Assembly (NCBI GenBank): GCA_015501075.1
Contig: JADNYJ010000368.1
Span: 1-32,044 of the forward strand
DNA length: 32,044 nt
DNA from: Gymnopilus junonius
Lineage: Eukaryota; Basidiomycota; Agaricomycetes; Agaricales; Galerinaceae
Direction of reading: 5' to 3'
Under the pieces are notes generated by a model. It ran no database searches and was not told the origin of the DNA. It saw nothing but the letters and a program-made list of their open reading frames with translations. A program made the translations under genes and the position numbers. Below are positions 11,129 through 20,533 of the stretch, piece by piece. Position 1 is the stretch's first letter; every line of letters begins with the position of its first letter.

Positions 11129-11770
11129 ATGACAATGAAACACATCGAGAAGCCTTCGGAGACAAAACAATCCAGTTCAGATACAACATATTCACACCTA
11201 TTTTCGGATTCTATTCATCAACCCCCGCCTCTTGTGAAGCCTCGCCCGCTCCCTCTGCCTTCATTGGCCACAGAGCCCATTTTAATTCATCCTCTACTGA
11301 CTTATTCACCTTCTCGTCCCCAAATCCAATACGAAATCGGTTCATGTCTTTCTACGATAAACCTCCCGTCTGAATCAATAAAAGACGGATATAAACTCTG
11401 GAACCGTCAGCCTGCCATGGATCCGCCTGATGTAGGGTCCCTCATGATCCGGATGGCTGGAGTGTCGAGGCCTATCATTATATTCCCCGCCACGACGAAT
11501 GACAGCGTGGTAACCGTCGAGGATGTACTCAAGGCTGTATACCGTAGTTTCCTTGTGGCTGTTCATGATGATCCCTGGTGGATTAATAGGCTTCAGCGGC
11601 GGCTAAAGGGACACGCAAGTGGGCTCCCTGGCCATTCGAACCACGCCGGGTGCGTAAACTGCTTCCATAGCGGCTTATGGTGGGGTGGCCTATATCCGAG
11701 CCCCGACGAAAGAGACGTTTGGATTCTGCATACAGAGGGCAGTACCGGAAACCTCCCTCGGAGTCTCTAA
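11129..11770 (+). CDS. DUF6699-like protein A
   Basis: This uncharacterised protein belongs, by pattern, to the agaricomycete DUF6699 family. No function is known. The conserved blocks in order are a proline-rich lead 'PRPLPLPSLATEPILIHPLL', then 'YSPSRPQIQYEI', 'LWNRQPAMDPPDVGSLMIRM', 'GVSRPIIIFPA', 'VVTVEDVLKAVYRSFL', and a C-terminal 'WWGGLYPSPDERDVWILH'. The same blocks recur in the genes at 14061 and 20534. I chose the ATG at 11129 ('MTMKHIEK') because it gives a leader similar in size to copy B. The frame stays open upstream, so a start at 11024 or a spliced first exon is possible. It is intronless as called. The neighbour downstream is the pogo-like element. Confidence 0.65.
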   Translation: MTMKHIEKPSETKQSSSDTTYSHLFSDSIHQPPPLVKPRPLPLPSLATEPILIHPLLTYSPSRPQIQYEIGSCLSTINLPSESIKDGYKLWNRQPAMDPPDVGSLMIRMAGVSRPIIIFPATTNDSVVTVEDVLKAVYRSFLVAVHDDPWWINRLQRRLKGHASGLPGHSNHAGCVNCFHSGLWWGGLYPSPDERDVWILHTEGSTGNLPRSL

Positions 11771-12518
11771 ATGACGAGGTACCAACTATTTCTAAGCAAT
11801 TCAATGTGTATTTTAAAGCAACAGGGATATGCAGCGACTAAAATAAACATCTGATCTGGAAAAATATACGAACTGGGTATCAACCAATTGATACTTCAGA
11901 CAACGAACACGCAACGTGAGCCATGTCTTGACAGAGAAGCCGTGCCGGACTTCACGGCTGCGCAAAGCGTGCTGGAATTGGGATACTTAATGATTGCTCG
12001 CCGTAAGTGGCAGCGCTTGTCAAAGCCGCAGGCAATGCGTTTTAAACATTAATATCCAGGGGCTCACTATCGCTATCATCAATTTCTACCAAGAATAACT
12101 GATCGCTGATGCAGTGAAGCTCCAAGAATCCGTTAACCACATGACAGAATGACAGACTGTCAGAAGTAAGTGTTCACTCAGATGACTTGTTCTAACAGAT
12201 CTTATCATGGTTTGCAACTTTTCAAACCTGAAGACAGGTCGAATGTCGTACTCGGCAGACCTTCTGGACACTGATTTCTCCAGAACCAAACTTTGTTTAT
12301 TCACTGATGTATCAAAATTGAGCATTGGCCATAAGTACTCTTGGCGTTAGTGCCGTTTACTTTGTATACATAAAAGTTGCCAATCCGCCGATACGTAAGT
12401 CGACCTAATTCTGCCCGCCAAAGTGTTCCAATTCTCTGGCTATTTTCTTCCTTTTAGAACCTAAACCCGAGTAATTACCACATACTTATGTAGAGTAGAT
12501 AAAATAAATTGCACGGTA
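11771..12518. other. Spacer between DUF6699-like A and the pogo-like element
   Basis: No gene is seen. The minus-strand frame at 12086-12325 is short and lacks motifs. The sequence ends at the TA target dinucleotide (12517-12518) of the mobile element. Confidence 0.4.
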
Positions 12519-12559
12519 CTATCCTTTATCGGGACATTGAAAGTATCGGGAGTTTGAAA
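12519..12559 (+). repeat. Left terminal inverted repeat with internal 17-bp duplication
   Basis: The arm reads CTATCCTTTATCGGGA (12519-12534) and ends GTTTGAAA (12552-12559). Between them lies an extra 17 bases, because the unit starting TATCGGGA is present twice (12527 and 12544). Removing one unit gives an exact match to the right arm. Confidence 0.85.
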
Positions 12560-12984
12560 AGTTCGAATTTTTGTATCATCCGCTCTCTCCCTGGTATCGC
12601 AAAAAAATGGCATAAATGCTAGACCTTCTCCTCTTTACAATCATGTATTTTTGAGTTGCAAAAAAATGAGCGGATACCGGGGAAATGAGGATGCAAGTAA
12701 CTCGTTACATCAAAATGGCTAATGTAAACACATTGTTACCCAGATCGGGCCAGATCCTGAACACCCACTGCCACCGAAATTGAGAGAGACTTTACAGAGG
12801 TTCAGACGAGCTCAAATGTCAAATTCTAGGTCAATTGCTTGAGAGTTGTGTCTGGGAAGGAAGAATGAATGACGGGAGTGCATTTTGAGGTGACATGCGT
12901 GATACGCATTCAAGCTCCGCTTAGATATTATGTTTACCACTGCCAGCAGCAGATTCAGCGACTAGCTAGGCCGTATTCTATCTC

Positions 12985-13218
12985 ATGACTCGCGCAAAGG
13001 TCTATCGTACACAGCCGGAACACGTTAACTACAATGACCCCGATGTCAAGACACGAATCGAGGAGGCATGTGCAGCAGTCCGTGCTGGCCACATGGATCT
13101 GTCAAAAGCTGCCAGGAAATACGACCTCCCCTACGGGACTCTACGAAACCGGTATCATAACTTCAGGAAACCAGTGAAGGAGGCTCATAGTAAGCAGAGG
13201 ACTTGGCGACAACACTAA
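12985..13218 (+). CDS. Psq/CENP-B-type HTH fragment of a pogo-like transposase
   Basis: This 77-residue ORF is the DNA-binding start of a pogo/Tigger transposase. The diagnostic stretch is 'MDLSKAARKYDLPYGTLRNR' (residues about 33-52), the A-A-x-x-Y-x-[LV]-P-x-x-T-L-R-x-R pattern of psq HTH domains, followed by 'KPVKEAHSKQR'. In full-length transposases a CENP-B HTH and a DDE domain follow, but here the frame stops at TAA. The ORF is inside the TIR-bounded element. It could be a plain remnant or a small protein that still binds the element ends. Only the former is the safe call. Confidence 0.75.
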   Translation: MTRAKVYRTQPEHVNYNDPDVKTRIEEACAAVRAGHMDLSKAARKYDLPYGTLRNRYHNFRKPVKEAHSKQRTWRQH

Positions 13219-13466
13219 GCTCTCTGCATGTGCCGTACTTCGGCTCAGCGGAGCTCCAAAATTTACGGTGACCACACTGTGACAGTTGTTTCAATCTCCC
13301 CATGTTTTGAGATTTGAGACGCGGAAATGCTCCTGTGCTTTCCACATCTACTTTTCGCTAAAATTTTTGTTATAGCCGTGTTTAGACTTCAAATATGTAC
13401 CTATGTATGAAATTATATGCTGCTTGGAGTTGTGCTAAATATCTAATCGATTTTTCTTTGCGACGA

Positions 13467-13490
13467 TTTCAAACTCCCGATAAAGGATAG
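13467..13490 (-). repeat. Right terminal inverted repeat
   Basis: This 24-bp arm, followed by TA at 13491-13492, is the exact inverse of the left arm once the left arm's 17-bp duplication is removed. It marks the 3' boundary of the pogo-like element. Confidence 0.85.
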
Positions 13491-14060
13491 TACACCAGGA
13501 AGCCGAGAGAATGTCAATTTTCCAAGAGTATGAGCTTGCTTCATCAGCAATTTAGCAAAAAAAGTTTCCGGTTTTAGGTGGTTTTTGGCGGTTTTTCGGT
13601 TTCCTGGAACCTAGAAACCTCGGCAGGACAAATTCTCTAGAAAAATGGCTATATATGGATTAGTTTGCATCAAACGGATCAGTTGTGCCTTCGCAGGTTG
13701 CCGGAAAAAAGGACATAGGTTCCCAAGTTTCGAAAAATGACGTGGTTTCGGTGATCTTGGTGGGGGTTTTGGGGTTTTCCGGTTGCCGAAACCAAAACGC
13801 TGATTTACTGATGTTATGGAATGTCGGAAGGAATGCCCAGAGCCAAGTTGAGCAAAGTTTAAAGCAGGAAGGAGATCGCGGCACCATATACCTAGTAGCT
13901 TCTTCATATAAGCCAAGGATTTACGTCCGTTCTTCCCTCTATTTTCTCTTGAACTCACTCACTGTGAAATCGTGGAAAAGTCCCACTACCCTTTCGAGCA
14001 ATACGACCACAAACCACCTTAGCCCACTCTCTTAACTACGATCCACTTCTTTTTCAATCT
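13491..14060. other. Spacer with degenerate GGTTT-rich repeats
   Basis: Two patches (about 13565-13610 and 13740-13800) consist of loosely repeated GGTTT/CGGTTTT words. The frames they open on either strand (for example 13611-13958 minus) are low-complexity products of the repeat and are not called as genes. The last 60 bases form the promoter and leader of DUF6699-like B. Confidence 0.5.
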
Positions 14061-14733
14061 ATGCCGTCCCACATGTCTGTTGGAAGGAAAGAACCAACCG
14101 CCATGTAAGCGTGATATTCTCATCAACGCATTCAAGCTAACGATAGAGACAAGGTCCAAGTATGACAAAGGGCCGGACGATTCAGATAAACCCCCTCACT
14201 TGCCGCCTTTGCATACCATCTCACTCCCGCCATTGTCCAATAAACCTATTGCTATAAACCCCCTTTTGCACCACTCTCCTCGGGGACCACACATTCTATA
14301 TAACGTCCTTTCTTTGCCATTTTCCGCGATTCTTGCGGCTGGTGTCAAACAGGATAATCACCTCTACAATTGGCTTACTCATCCAGCCATGTATCCCATC
14401 GACGTTGGTTCAATAACTCTTCGGCTTAGAGGACTTGACAGACCTATCGTTGTCTTCCCCTCTATCCTACCAGACATCCAGGTTGTTACAATTTACGATG
14501 TTTTACTCGCTGTTCATTCAATTTTTCGCGGAGCGGAGAGAAACCAGCATGAGGAGTCTCACTGGGAACAGGGCGGGAACTCAGCACACATTCTTTTCAA
14601 CCGCATGGATATAACAGTTTACCGTTTAGGAGCAAAGGAGCGTCCTATTCCAGAAGGAATAGAGTGGAGAGGGTTATGTGCAAGCCTTGCTGAACCAGAT
14701 GTCTGGGATCTTTATGTATACCCGTGGAATTAA
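14061..14733 (+). CDS. DUF6699-like protein B
   Basis: A second plus-strand paralogue of unknown function. The exons are 14061-14104 and 14154-14733. The 49-nt intron has a GTAAGC donor and a GCTAAC branch site, and the join recreates an ATG codon and keeps frame, giving 207 residues. Conserved blocks are 'ISLPPLSNKPIAINPLL', 'SPRGPHILYNVL', 'LTHPAMYPIDVGSITLRLRG', 'LDRPIVVFPS', 'VVTIYDVLLAVHSIF', and the C-terminal 'WRGLCASLAEPDVWDLYVYP'. I chose the start at 14061 because it gives a short in-frame first exon with a canonical donor. It is the cleanest member of the set in this window. Confidence 0.75.
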
Positions 14734-15121
14734 CCGCGACGAAGAAATTTAGAATTACCGTACTGTAGGAAAATCCAACCAATTTACAAGGCGAGGGCAA
14801 TTCTATTGGAGCATAGTAACTTTGAGTTGTTCTTCGGTTATTGCTATATTCATAAATAATGTTCAAACGGAGAAAAAAGGTTTATCCTCAACAAATAGAG
14901 TTATTCGCTGCCTCAGCAAGGCTTAACATACTTTTATTGCAAATAGACATTATCATGTTTTCGTCTGAAGAGCTCTAAGCACAGCACATAGTGCAACCAG
15001 GCTACTAACCTCCCGGCCCAGTCGTCCACAAATATTACATTTAGGTATGCATCATTTTAACATTCCGGAAAGATATGAAATTTCGAGGAGCACATTATAC
15101 AGGGCCTTAACCAGGACTATG

Positions 15122-15150
15122 CACTGCAGTCCACTGCAGTCCCACTGCAG
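15122..15150. repeat. Three closely spaced CACTGCAG units
   Basis: CACTGCAG occurs at 15122, 15132 and 15143, each containing the palindrome CTGCAG, at 10- and 11-bp spacing. It lies about 550 bp upstream of the permease ATG. The helical-turn spacing is compatible with a regulatory array, but no factor is identified. Confidence 0.55.
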
Positions 15151-15222
15151 AGTCAGCCGCAGCCGCCGGGGAGCCCGGAGTTCGTTGATACGCCACTATC
15201 ACGTGCATCACTTGCGTCGATC

Positions 15223-15268
15223 GTTGATGTGCAATTTTATATACAGCTTCGTTCAATTGCACATCAAC
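15223..15268. repeat. Perfect 14-bp inverted repeat (hairpin-capable)
   Basis: GTTGATGTGCAATT at 15223-15236 and AATTGCACATCAAC at 15255-15268 are exact reverse complements separated by 18 nt. The structure could form a stem-loop in DNA or RNA, or be a paired binding site in the upstream region of the permease gene. Confidence 0.8.
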
Positions 15269-15701
15269 AAAGCGGAATCCGCTTGTCTCTGCCAGTAAGG
15301 TCGTCTCTTGATTCCTGTACTTGTCGTTACGTTCTCGATCTCGGGAAACTATGTGTTCCTTCTATCAGACCTCGGAGTCTCCTGTTGTCTATGTTCCTAA
15401 TTGCGAAATTGTTACCCGGGTCCATTGCTCATTTGAAGCGCTAAAAGGTTCAATTTTGATCTCGAATAAGGAATGCGACGAAGAAGTTACTATACGGCCA
15501 TATTCAGGAACGTCAATTTACCATTGGTAAGCCTGGTTCTTCTTTGGATTGAAATAGACCTTCCCTTACGGACGTCAAGATAAGCCTCGCCATCCATGTC
15601 TAAAATTGCGTTCTTCAAGGTGGATATAAGCCTATTCACAAATGCCTCATGATCGCTTAGGACCTCCTCTATCTTGCACGACCCAAACATTCAGTCGAAC
15701 A

Positions 15702-18291
15702 ATGTCGGAGAAGGCTCAATACACAGAGAAGTCTGTGGATATTGTCGATGTCGCGGAATTGGAGTCAGAAGAAGTGAACCCAGGAGACTTGACCTTTGAG
15801 GAAGGTGATTCCTTTAATCCATATTTGGTACCCAATATCCTCACGAATCATTCCTTATGCTTTAGACATTGCTGGAGGGATGGGTCGACATCTTGGTGTA
15901 TTTTCTTGCACCATGTTAATGTAAATATTTAGTGGTTTGTCTCCTTTGGTTGCTCATTGACTGTCACATTAGCGTCGGCCGTATTATTGGAACAGGGATT
16001 TTCTCGACACCATCCTCCATCCTCTCCTCTGTCGGATCTGTGGGTGCTTCTCTAATGCTCTGGGTACTTGGGTTCGCTTTGGCATTCTGTGGGCTATTCG
16101 TGTGGCTTGAATACGGAACCATGTTTCCGCGATCTGGTGGCGAGAAGGTCTATCTTGAAGCTGTATACAAGAAGCCGAAGTATCTCGCTACTATCATATT
16201 CGCCACCAACGCGATTTTACTGGGTTTTACTGCCTCGGGATGTATTGTAAGGCATTTTTATCTTTTATCACTTTAGCGAGGGATCATCTGATGCCGTACC
16301 TTATTAGGTTTTTGCAGACAAGTCCGAAAATTCGCGTGATATCGCGTCTTTCGCTTACGTTGATCCTTTGATAGCGTTTTAGCGGCAGCTGGACGTGCTA
16401 CTGAGAGATGGGCTGTGAGAGGAATAGCTCTCGGAGGTGCGTAGCGTTTATATTTTGCCGGGCCCCTTTCAATGATAAACCGCTTTAGTCATCTTTTTGC
16501 GACTTTCCTGCACGGTTTGGCGCCTAGACTTGGGCTCCTTCTCATGAATGTGAGTTATATATCCAGTTTCAGGACTTTCTCATAAGGAAACCGTGCGCCA
16601 CAGGCACTCAGCGTCTTTAAAATCGCCATTCTTGTGTTCATTGTCGTGACAGGTACTTATCGTCCCTGCGCTCTAAATCCACAACATGTCTTGACAGGCA
16701 TTGTTTCTTCCAGGGTGGGTTGTCCTCTCTGGCAAAACCCACATCAAGAATCCACACATCAACTTCCGGAACGCCTTCGCTGGGAGCTCGCACAGTAGCA
16801 ACGATGTAAGTGGAAAACTGCCTACACTCGTATATATCTGACTTTCTTGTTGCTCCAGTATGCCACTGCGACGTTCAAAATTATATTCTCGTACAGTGGC
16901 TGGCAAAATGTTAACTACGTTATGAACGAAGTTAAGAATCCAATTCGAACACTGAAGATTGCTGCGCCCTTAGGCCTCAGTATCTGCGCTTCATTATACA
17001 TACTAGCCAATATTGCGTATTTTGCGTGCGTAGCTGCGCTGCTCCGAAAAACTTTTGAGCTTACTTTCTGACCTTCATTTTCAAGTGCTGCGAGCAAGGA
17101 AGAAATTAGGAAGTCGGGCGTGACTGTTGCTTCTTTGTTTTTTGGAAAGGTATTTGGAGCACAAGCTGAGAAAGCCCTTTCTGCTATCGTCGCTCTGAGG
17201 TATGTGTGGCGATTTAATTGTTGGATGCTTCTTCAGCTGAGTCGACCATCAATAGCGCATTAGGGAATGTGGTAACAGTGGTGAGCAATTTAAATTGTTA
17301 CGTCTTATCAGCTGCCTGAAGATCTTCGAAGACCTACTCTGCTGCTCGAGTCAATCAGGGTAAGTACTTCGTAGCTACTTCAAGGAAGTGTTGATTAATT
17401 TGTTTTCAGAACTCGCCAAAGAAGGAGTACCACTTCCATTTGGAAATAGAATTTGGGCTTCAAATTGGCCTACGGGGAAATCTCCACTTCCTGGCTTAAT
17501 CATTCACCTCATCCCATCGGTAGGTGAATTTCCATGAGTGCCTCAACATCCAGAAAGGTTTACTAGATCTGATATTACTAGGTTATCGTCATTATTGCAC
17601 CTCCTCCGGAAGTTGCATACCCTTTCATTCTGGACGTCGAAGGGTACCCAAGTCAAATTATCAACCTGTTCATTGTCTTTGTATGATACTTCGTACGAAA
17701 TTTTGAGAATTTTTGGTCTAACCTGGCGACCTAGGGCCTTTTCTGGCTTCGTTGGAGGAAGCCACACGTTGTCCGACCTTTCAAAGGTACGCAACCTTCC
17801 TTGGTCAGATATCTGAGATCTCGCCCTGAAGACAGTTTAGTTTGGCTCCCCTTTGCCTTTTTCTTCCTCGCAGCGTCTGCTTTCCGTGCGTGTCTCTTTC
17901 TCTCGCCGACTACTGGTTCCATTGACGTTTGTTAATTCCTTCTCCAGTTCTGGTTGCTCCTTTCTTACGGCCAGCGAACAAGGTTGGCGATACGCCCCCC
18001 TTGCCGTACTATTTGTAAGCAACACGATTTCCGCCATAACATTCCTTAAATTATTCGCCCCTGCCCAGGTATTGTTTGGTAGGAATTGCCATCCTATCGT
18101 TCGGAGTGTTATATTGGGCCGTATGGCGAATTGTCTCGCCGAGAGTGTTCGGCTATGACTGGGCGCCTACTAAGCAGGTGTTGGAGGACGGGACGGTTGT
18201 CAACGTCGTATGTTTTCTTATTCCTCTGGAATTCTCAACTTCCTCAGCTACGTTTCGTACCCCACAGTTCTCAAGAAAGAAGATCGAGTAA
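15702..18291 (+). CDS. High-affinity methionine permease, MUP1-like (APC superfamily)
   Basis: A plasma-membrane amino-acid permease of the LAT/MUP1 group that takes up methionine by analogy with yeast Mup1. The model has about 19 short exons. The first nine are 15702-15804, 15866-15920, 15973-16246, 16308-16321, 16375-16436, 16489-16549, 16604-16652, 16714-16805 and 16859-17025. The last begins with FSRKKIE and stops at 18291. Hallmarks are 'VGRIIGTGIFSTPSSILSSV' (first transmembrane helix), 'VFADN', 'YSGWQNVNYVMNEVKNPIRT', 'VNQ', 'ELAKEGVPLPFGNRIWASNW' and 'GLFWLRWRKPHVVRPFK'. About 12 membrane helices are expected. The N-terminus (34 residues in exon 1) is acidic and cytosolic. The frame is intact except in exon 6 (16489-16549), which is one base short. 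One more T in the T5 run at 16494-16498 restores 'IFFATFLHGLAPRLG'. Confidence 0.88.
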
Positions 18292-19812
18292 ACTCAGGGT
18301 TATGGTGTCGACCTTTCTAGGGGTCGTTGTTCATGTTTTTACTTTTCTTTCCTAATCCGGGCATGTTTTTATCGAAGAGCGCGAATTCTAAAATTACCTC
18401 GATTCAGGCTTAAACTCGTTTGAACTTGATTCTAGCAAAGCTTATCAGCCGTCCAGGGGCTAACCGGTTTCCTTTGTCTTTAGAATGGAAGGTTAAGTGG
18501 GAGGGCTGTGTGCATATCGTAGTCTCGACACTACTGTTAAATCAACCTTTTACTGCTTGACCTTTCTCCATCGCTGCGGAGTAAGTCTCGACTCTCTGGA
18601 ATAGTCGGCATCGGTCGCTCCCAATGACTTCGAGATTGACGGGCCTATTTCCGTCTCATGCGCAGTTTAAACGATGATAAGAGTGGTTATATATGGCTGT
18701 CATGCTTCCAGTGCTGCAAAAGATCTGACATGCTCATCCATGTGACCCAACGATACGTTTGGCTGAAGTTCTTGGATTGATTACCACCTTCATCATAAAA
18801 ATGACACTATTGCATTCAAATCTCCGCCGCTCCAGCGCTTCCCATATGTCTCTCTGATCGTTACGTGTGATTCTGTTAACAACCCAAGTACCCAATCTTC
18901 GAGCAGAGCAGACACGTTCGCCAGGTTTGACGCATGATCTCTAAACCACTTACAGCATGCCGACGTTTTTGACTTATTTTTGAACCTCGGAGATGACCTG
19001 CCTGACGGACAGAGATTTCTCTTTTCGCATATCTTTCCGGAACTCTGGTTCTCCTTCTCCGCATTCAGGCCCCAAGCACTCGATATCTGGAATATTCTCA
19101 ACCTAAGTATGGAATATTGATAAATAATTGCCAAAGGTTAAGTATAGATGGTGCTTTGACCGCAAGTTGTTCCTGCCTATCGAATACCGTTCGAGCCCGC
19201 ATACGTCATAGTTGTAATATGAAAGATAAGCGCCCGCATATAGAGGAACCCGTTGACTGCGTCTGCACCTCACCAAAGTTTAAAGGTGGATCGGGGTGCA
19301 GAAAGCGCCGCGGAGTTGAAACGCAAAGTAGCGGCTCTAGCGAGCAAGGACTTGTCATGTCGGAAGACTATATTTGATGAAGTCATGAAAGTCATTGCGC
19401 CCACTGTGTCACCCCTAAATAGAAGCCGTTCGAATTATATAATACCGAGTGGTCTCTTGCCCCATTTTTCATTCCGCTCATGCGTTATGTGAGATTCCCT
19501 CCAAAGCCGTACCTATTTCGAGCCTATGACTCGACTACTGCACTATAATGTTCACGCCTCAGACGTCATGTGGAGGTCCCTCGCATTATAAAAAAGCGGG
19601 AAATTTACCGCTGTCGTAACTTCGGCAATTGCTGATTCTCTCTGTTACCCCACTGGTAAAGGGTTGATCGCGTCGAGCCCCGATATCCATCCTTTCTCGT
19701 TAACACCTGTCGGTATTATAGTTGGCCTGTCGCCCTATGCGCAGGAGTCTCGCAGGCGGTAAGTCAGCTATTCTACCCGGCTAAGAGCTCATTTCTTAGT
19801 CATCCTAGAAAG
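18292..19812. other. Gene-free stretch between the permease and DUF6699-like D
   Basis: I see no gene here. Several short frames on both strands lack starts, splice context and motifs. A TATAAAAAA tract at 19587-19595 lies about 218 bp upstream of the next ATG and may serve its promoter. Confidence 0.45.
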
Positions 19813-20436
19813 ATGTCCGATACCTCGTCTGTTTCTTCCGTAGATGTCGAACCAAGACTCGTTCATTTTCTTGAGGGGGATGACGTAGTCGAATACAAGC
19901 AAGCAGCAAAGACGTCACAAACAGAAGTCTCCCAACCATCAACTCCATCAACATCAACATCCTATGCAAGGGGCTTATCTGAAGCATTAGACTCCCTTAC
20001 CGCTGTTCCCCTCATGACCGAGGAGCTTTTGGCCTCATTTGAACAACCTTGGGGCATATTTGATTTTAGGGACGACTTCTGGGATGATTTCCATGCGACG
20101 ACGAATAACGTAAAGCAGATCACTCTTTACATCGAAGGACTTCCGTCCCCGATTACCGTTGAACCAGCAGAAAGTAACAAGGCGGTCTTGGTTGGTGATG
20201 TATATAGAACCATCCTGGATTATCTAACAACAGAAATATCAGACGACGACGACGAATATGCTCAGCTGGACGACAAAGCAAAGGCAAAGGTCATGCAGAA
20301 GTTTCTCCTCCGCAGAAGTAAATCTTCAGACTCAAAGTTGCAACGACATGATTTCCTTCTGGAGCGCCAAATTTTTAAACGCATAGTACCATTTGCTGGC
20401 GGAGAAGCTTGGAAGGTCCAATTTTCTGAAATTTGA
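19813..20436 (+). CDS. Acidic protein with divergent DUF6699-like core (D)
   Basis: A single-exon 207-residue protein of unknown function. It opens with a Ser/Thr-rich leader ('MSDTSSVSSVDVEPRLVHFL', then a PSTPSTSTS stretch). The middle reads 'WDDFHATTNNVKQITLYIEG' then 'LPSPITVEP' and 'AVLVGDVYRTILDYLTTEI'. This order, a beta-rich 'L-P-x-P-I-x-V' followed by 'V-x-V-x-D-V-x-x-x-I-x-x-x-L', parallels the core of copies A-C, so I infer a remote member of the same family. The copies' HPLL and WxGL blocks are missing. An acidic run 'DDDDE' follows the core, and the C-terminus is basic. The gene lies tail-to-tail with copy C, 97 bp apart. The start is the first ATG of the frame. Confidence 0.6.
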   Translation: MSDTSSVSSVDVEPRLVHFLEGDDVVEYKQAAKTSQTEVSQPSTPSTSTSYARGLSEALDSLTAVPLMTEELLASFEQPWGIFDFRDDFWDDFHATTNNVKQITLYIEGLPSPITVEPAESNKAVLVGDVYRTILDYLTTEISDDDDEYAQLDDKAKAKVMQKFLLRRSKSSDSKLQRHDFLLERQIFKRIVPFAGGEAWKVQFSEI

Positions 20437-20533
20437 GAAGATGACAAATGAATGATCTTCAGATTTTATCACTATTTGTTGAATACATTAGGAACAACTG
20501 TACTGATGAGTTTTGGCTTTATCCTCGTCTTGC

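Larger units (their letters stand above)
12519..13490 (+). mobile_element. Non-autonomous pogo/Tigger-like (Tc1/mariner) DNA transposon
   Basis: A 972-bp element is bounded by matching terminal inverted repeats and flanked on both sides by TA, the Tc1/mariner-superfamily target-site duplication. The left end begins CTATCCTTTATCGGGA and continues to GTTTGAAA. The right end (13467-13490) is the reverse complement of these two segments joined. It carries one short ORF with a psq-type helix-turn-helix (12985-13218) and no DDE catalytic domain, so it cannot encode an active transposase. An imperfect subterminal inverted repeat containing a GATACC-GGG core lies at about 12570-12602 and 12666-12690. 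Confidence 0.8.
14734..15701. other. Intergenic region upstream of the methionine permease
   Basis: No supported gene. It contains a triple CACTGCAG repeat (15122-15150) and a perfect 14-bp inverted repeat (15223-15268), listed separately. The final stretch is the 5' region of the permease gene. Confidence 0.45.

Noticed and set aside
13611..13958. Arg/Pro/Lys-rich minus-strand ORF
   Set aside because: Its composition comes from GGTTT-type repeats; no start context or homology cue.
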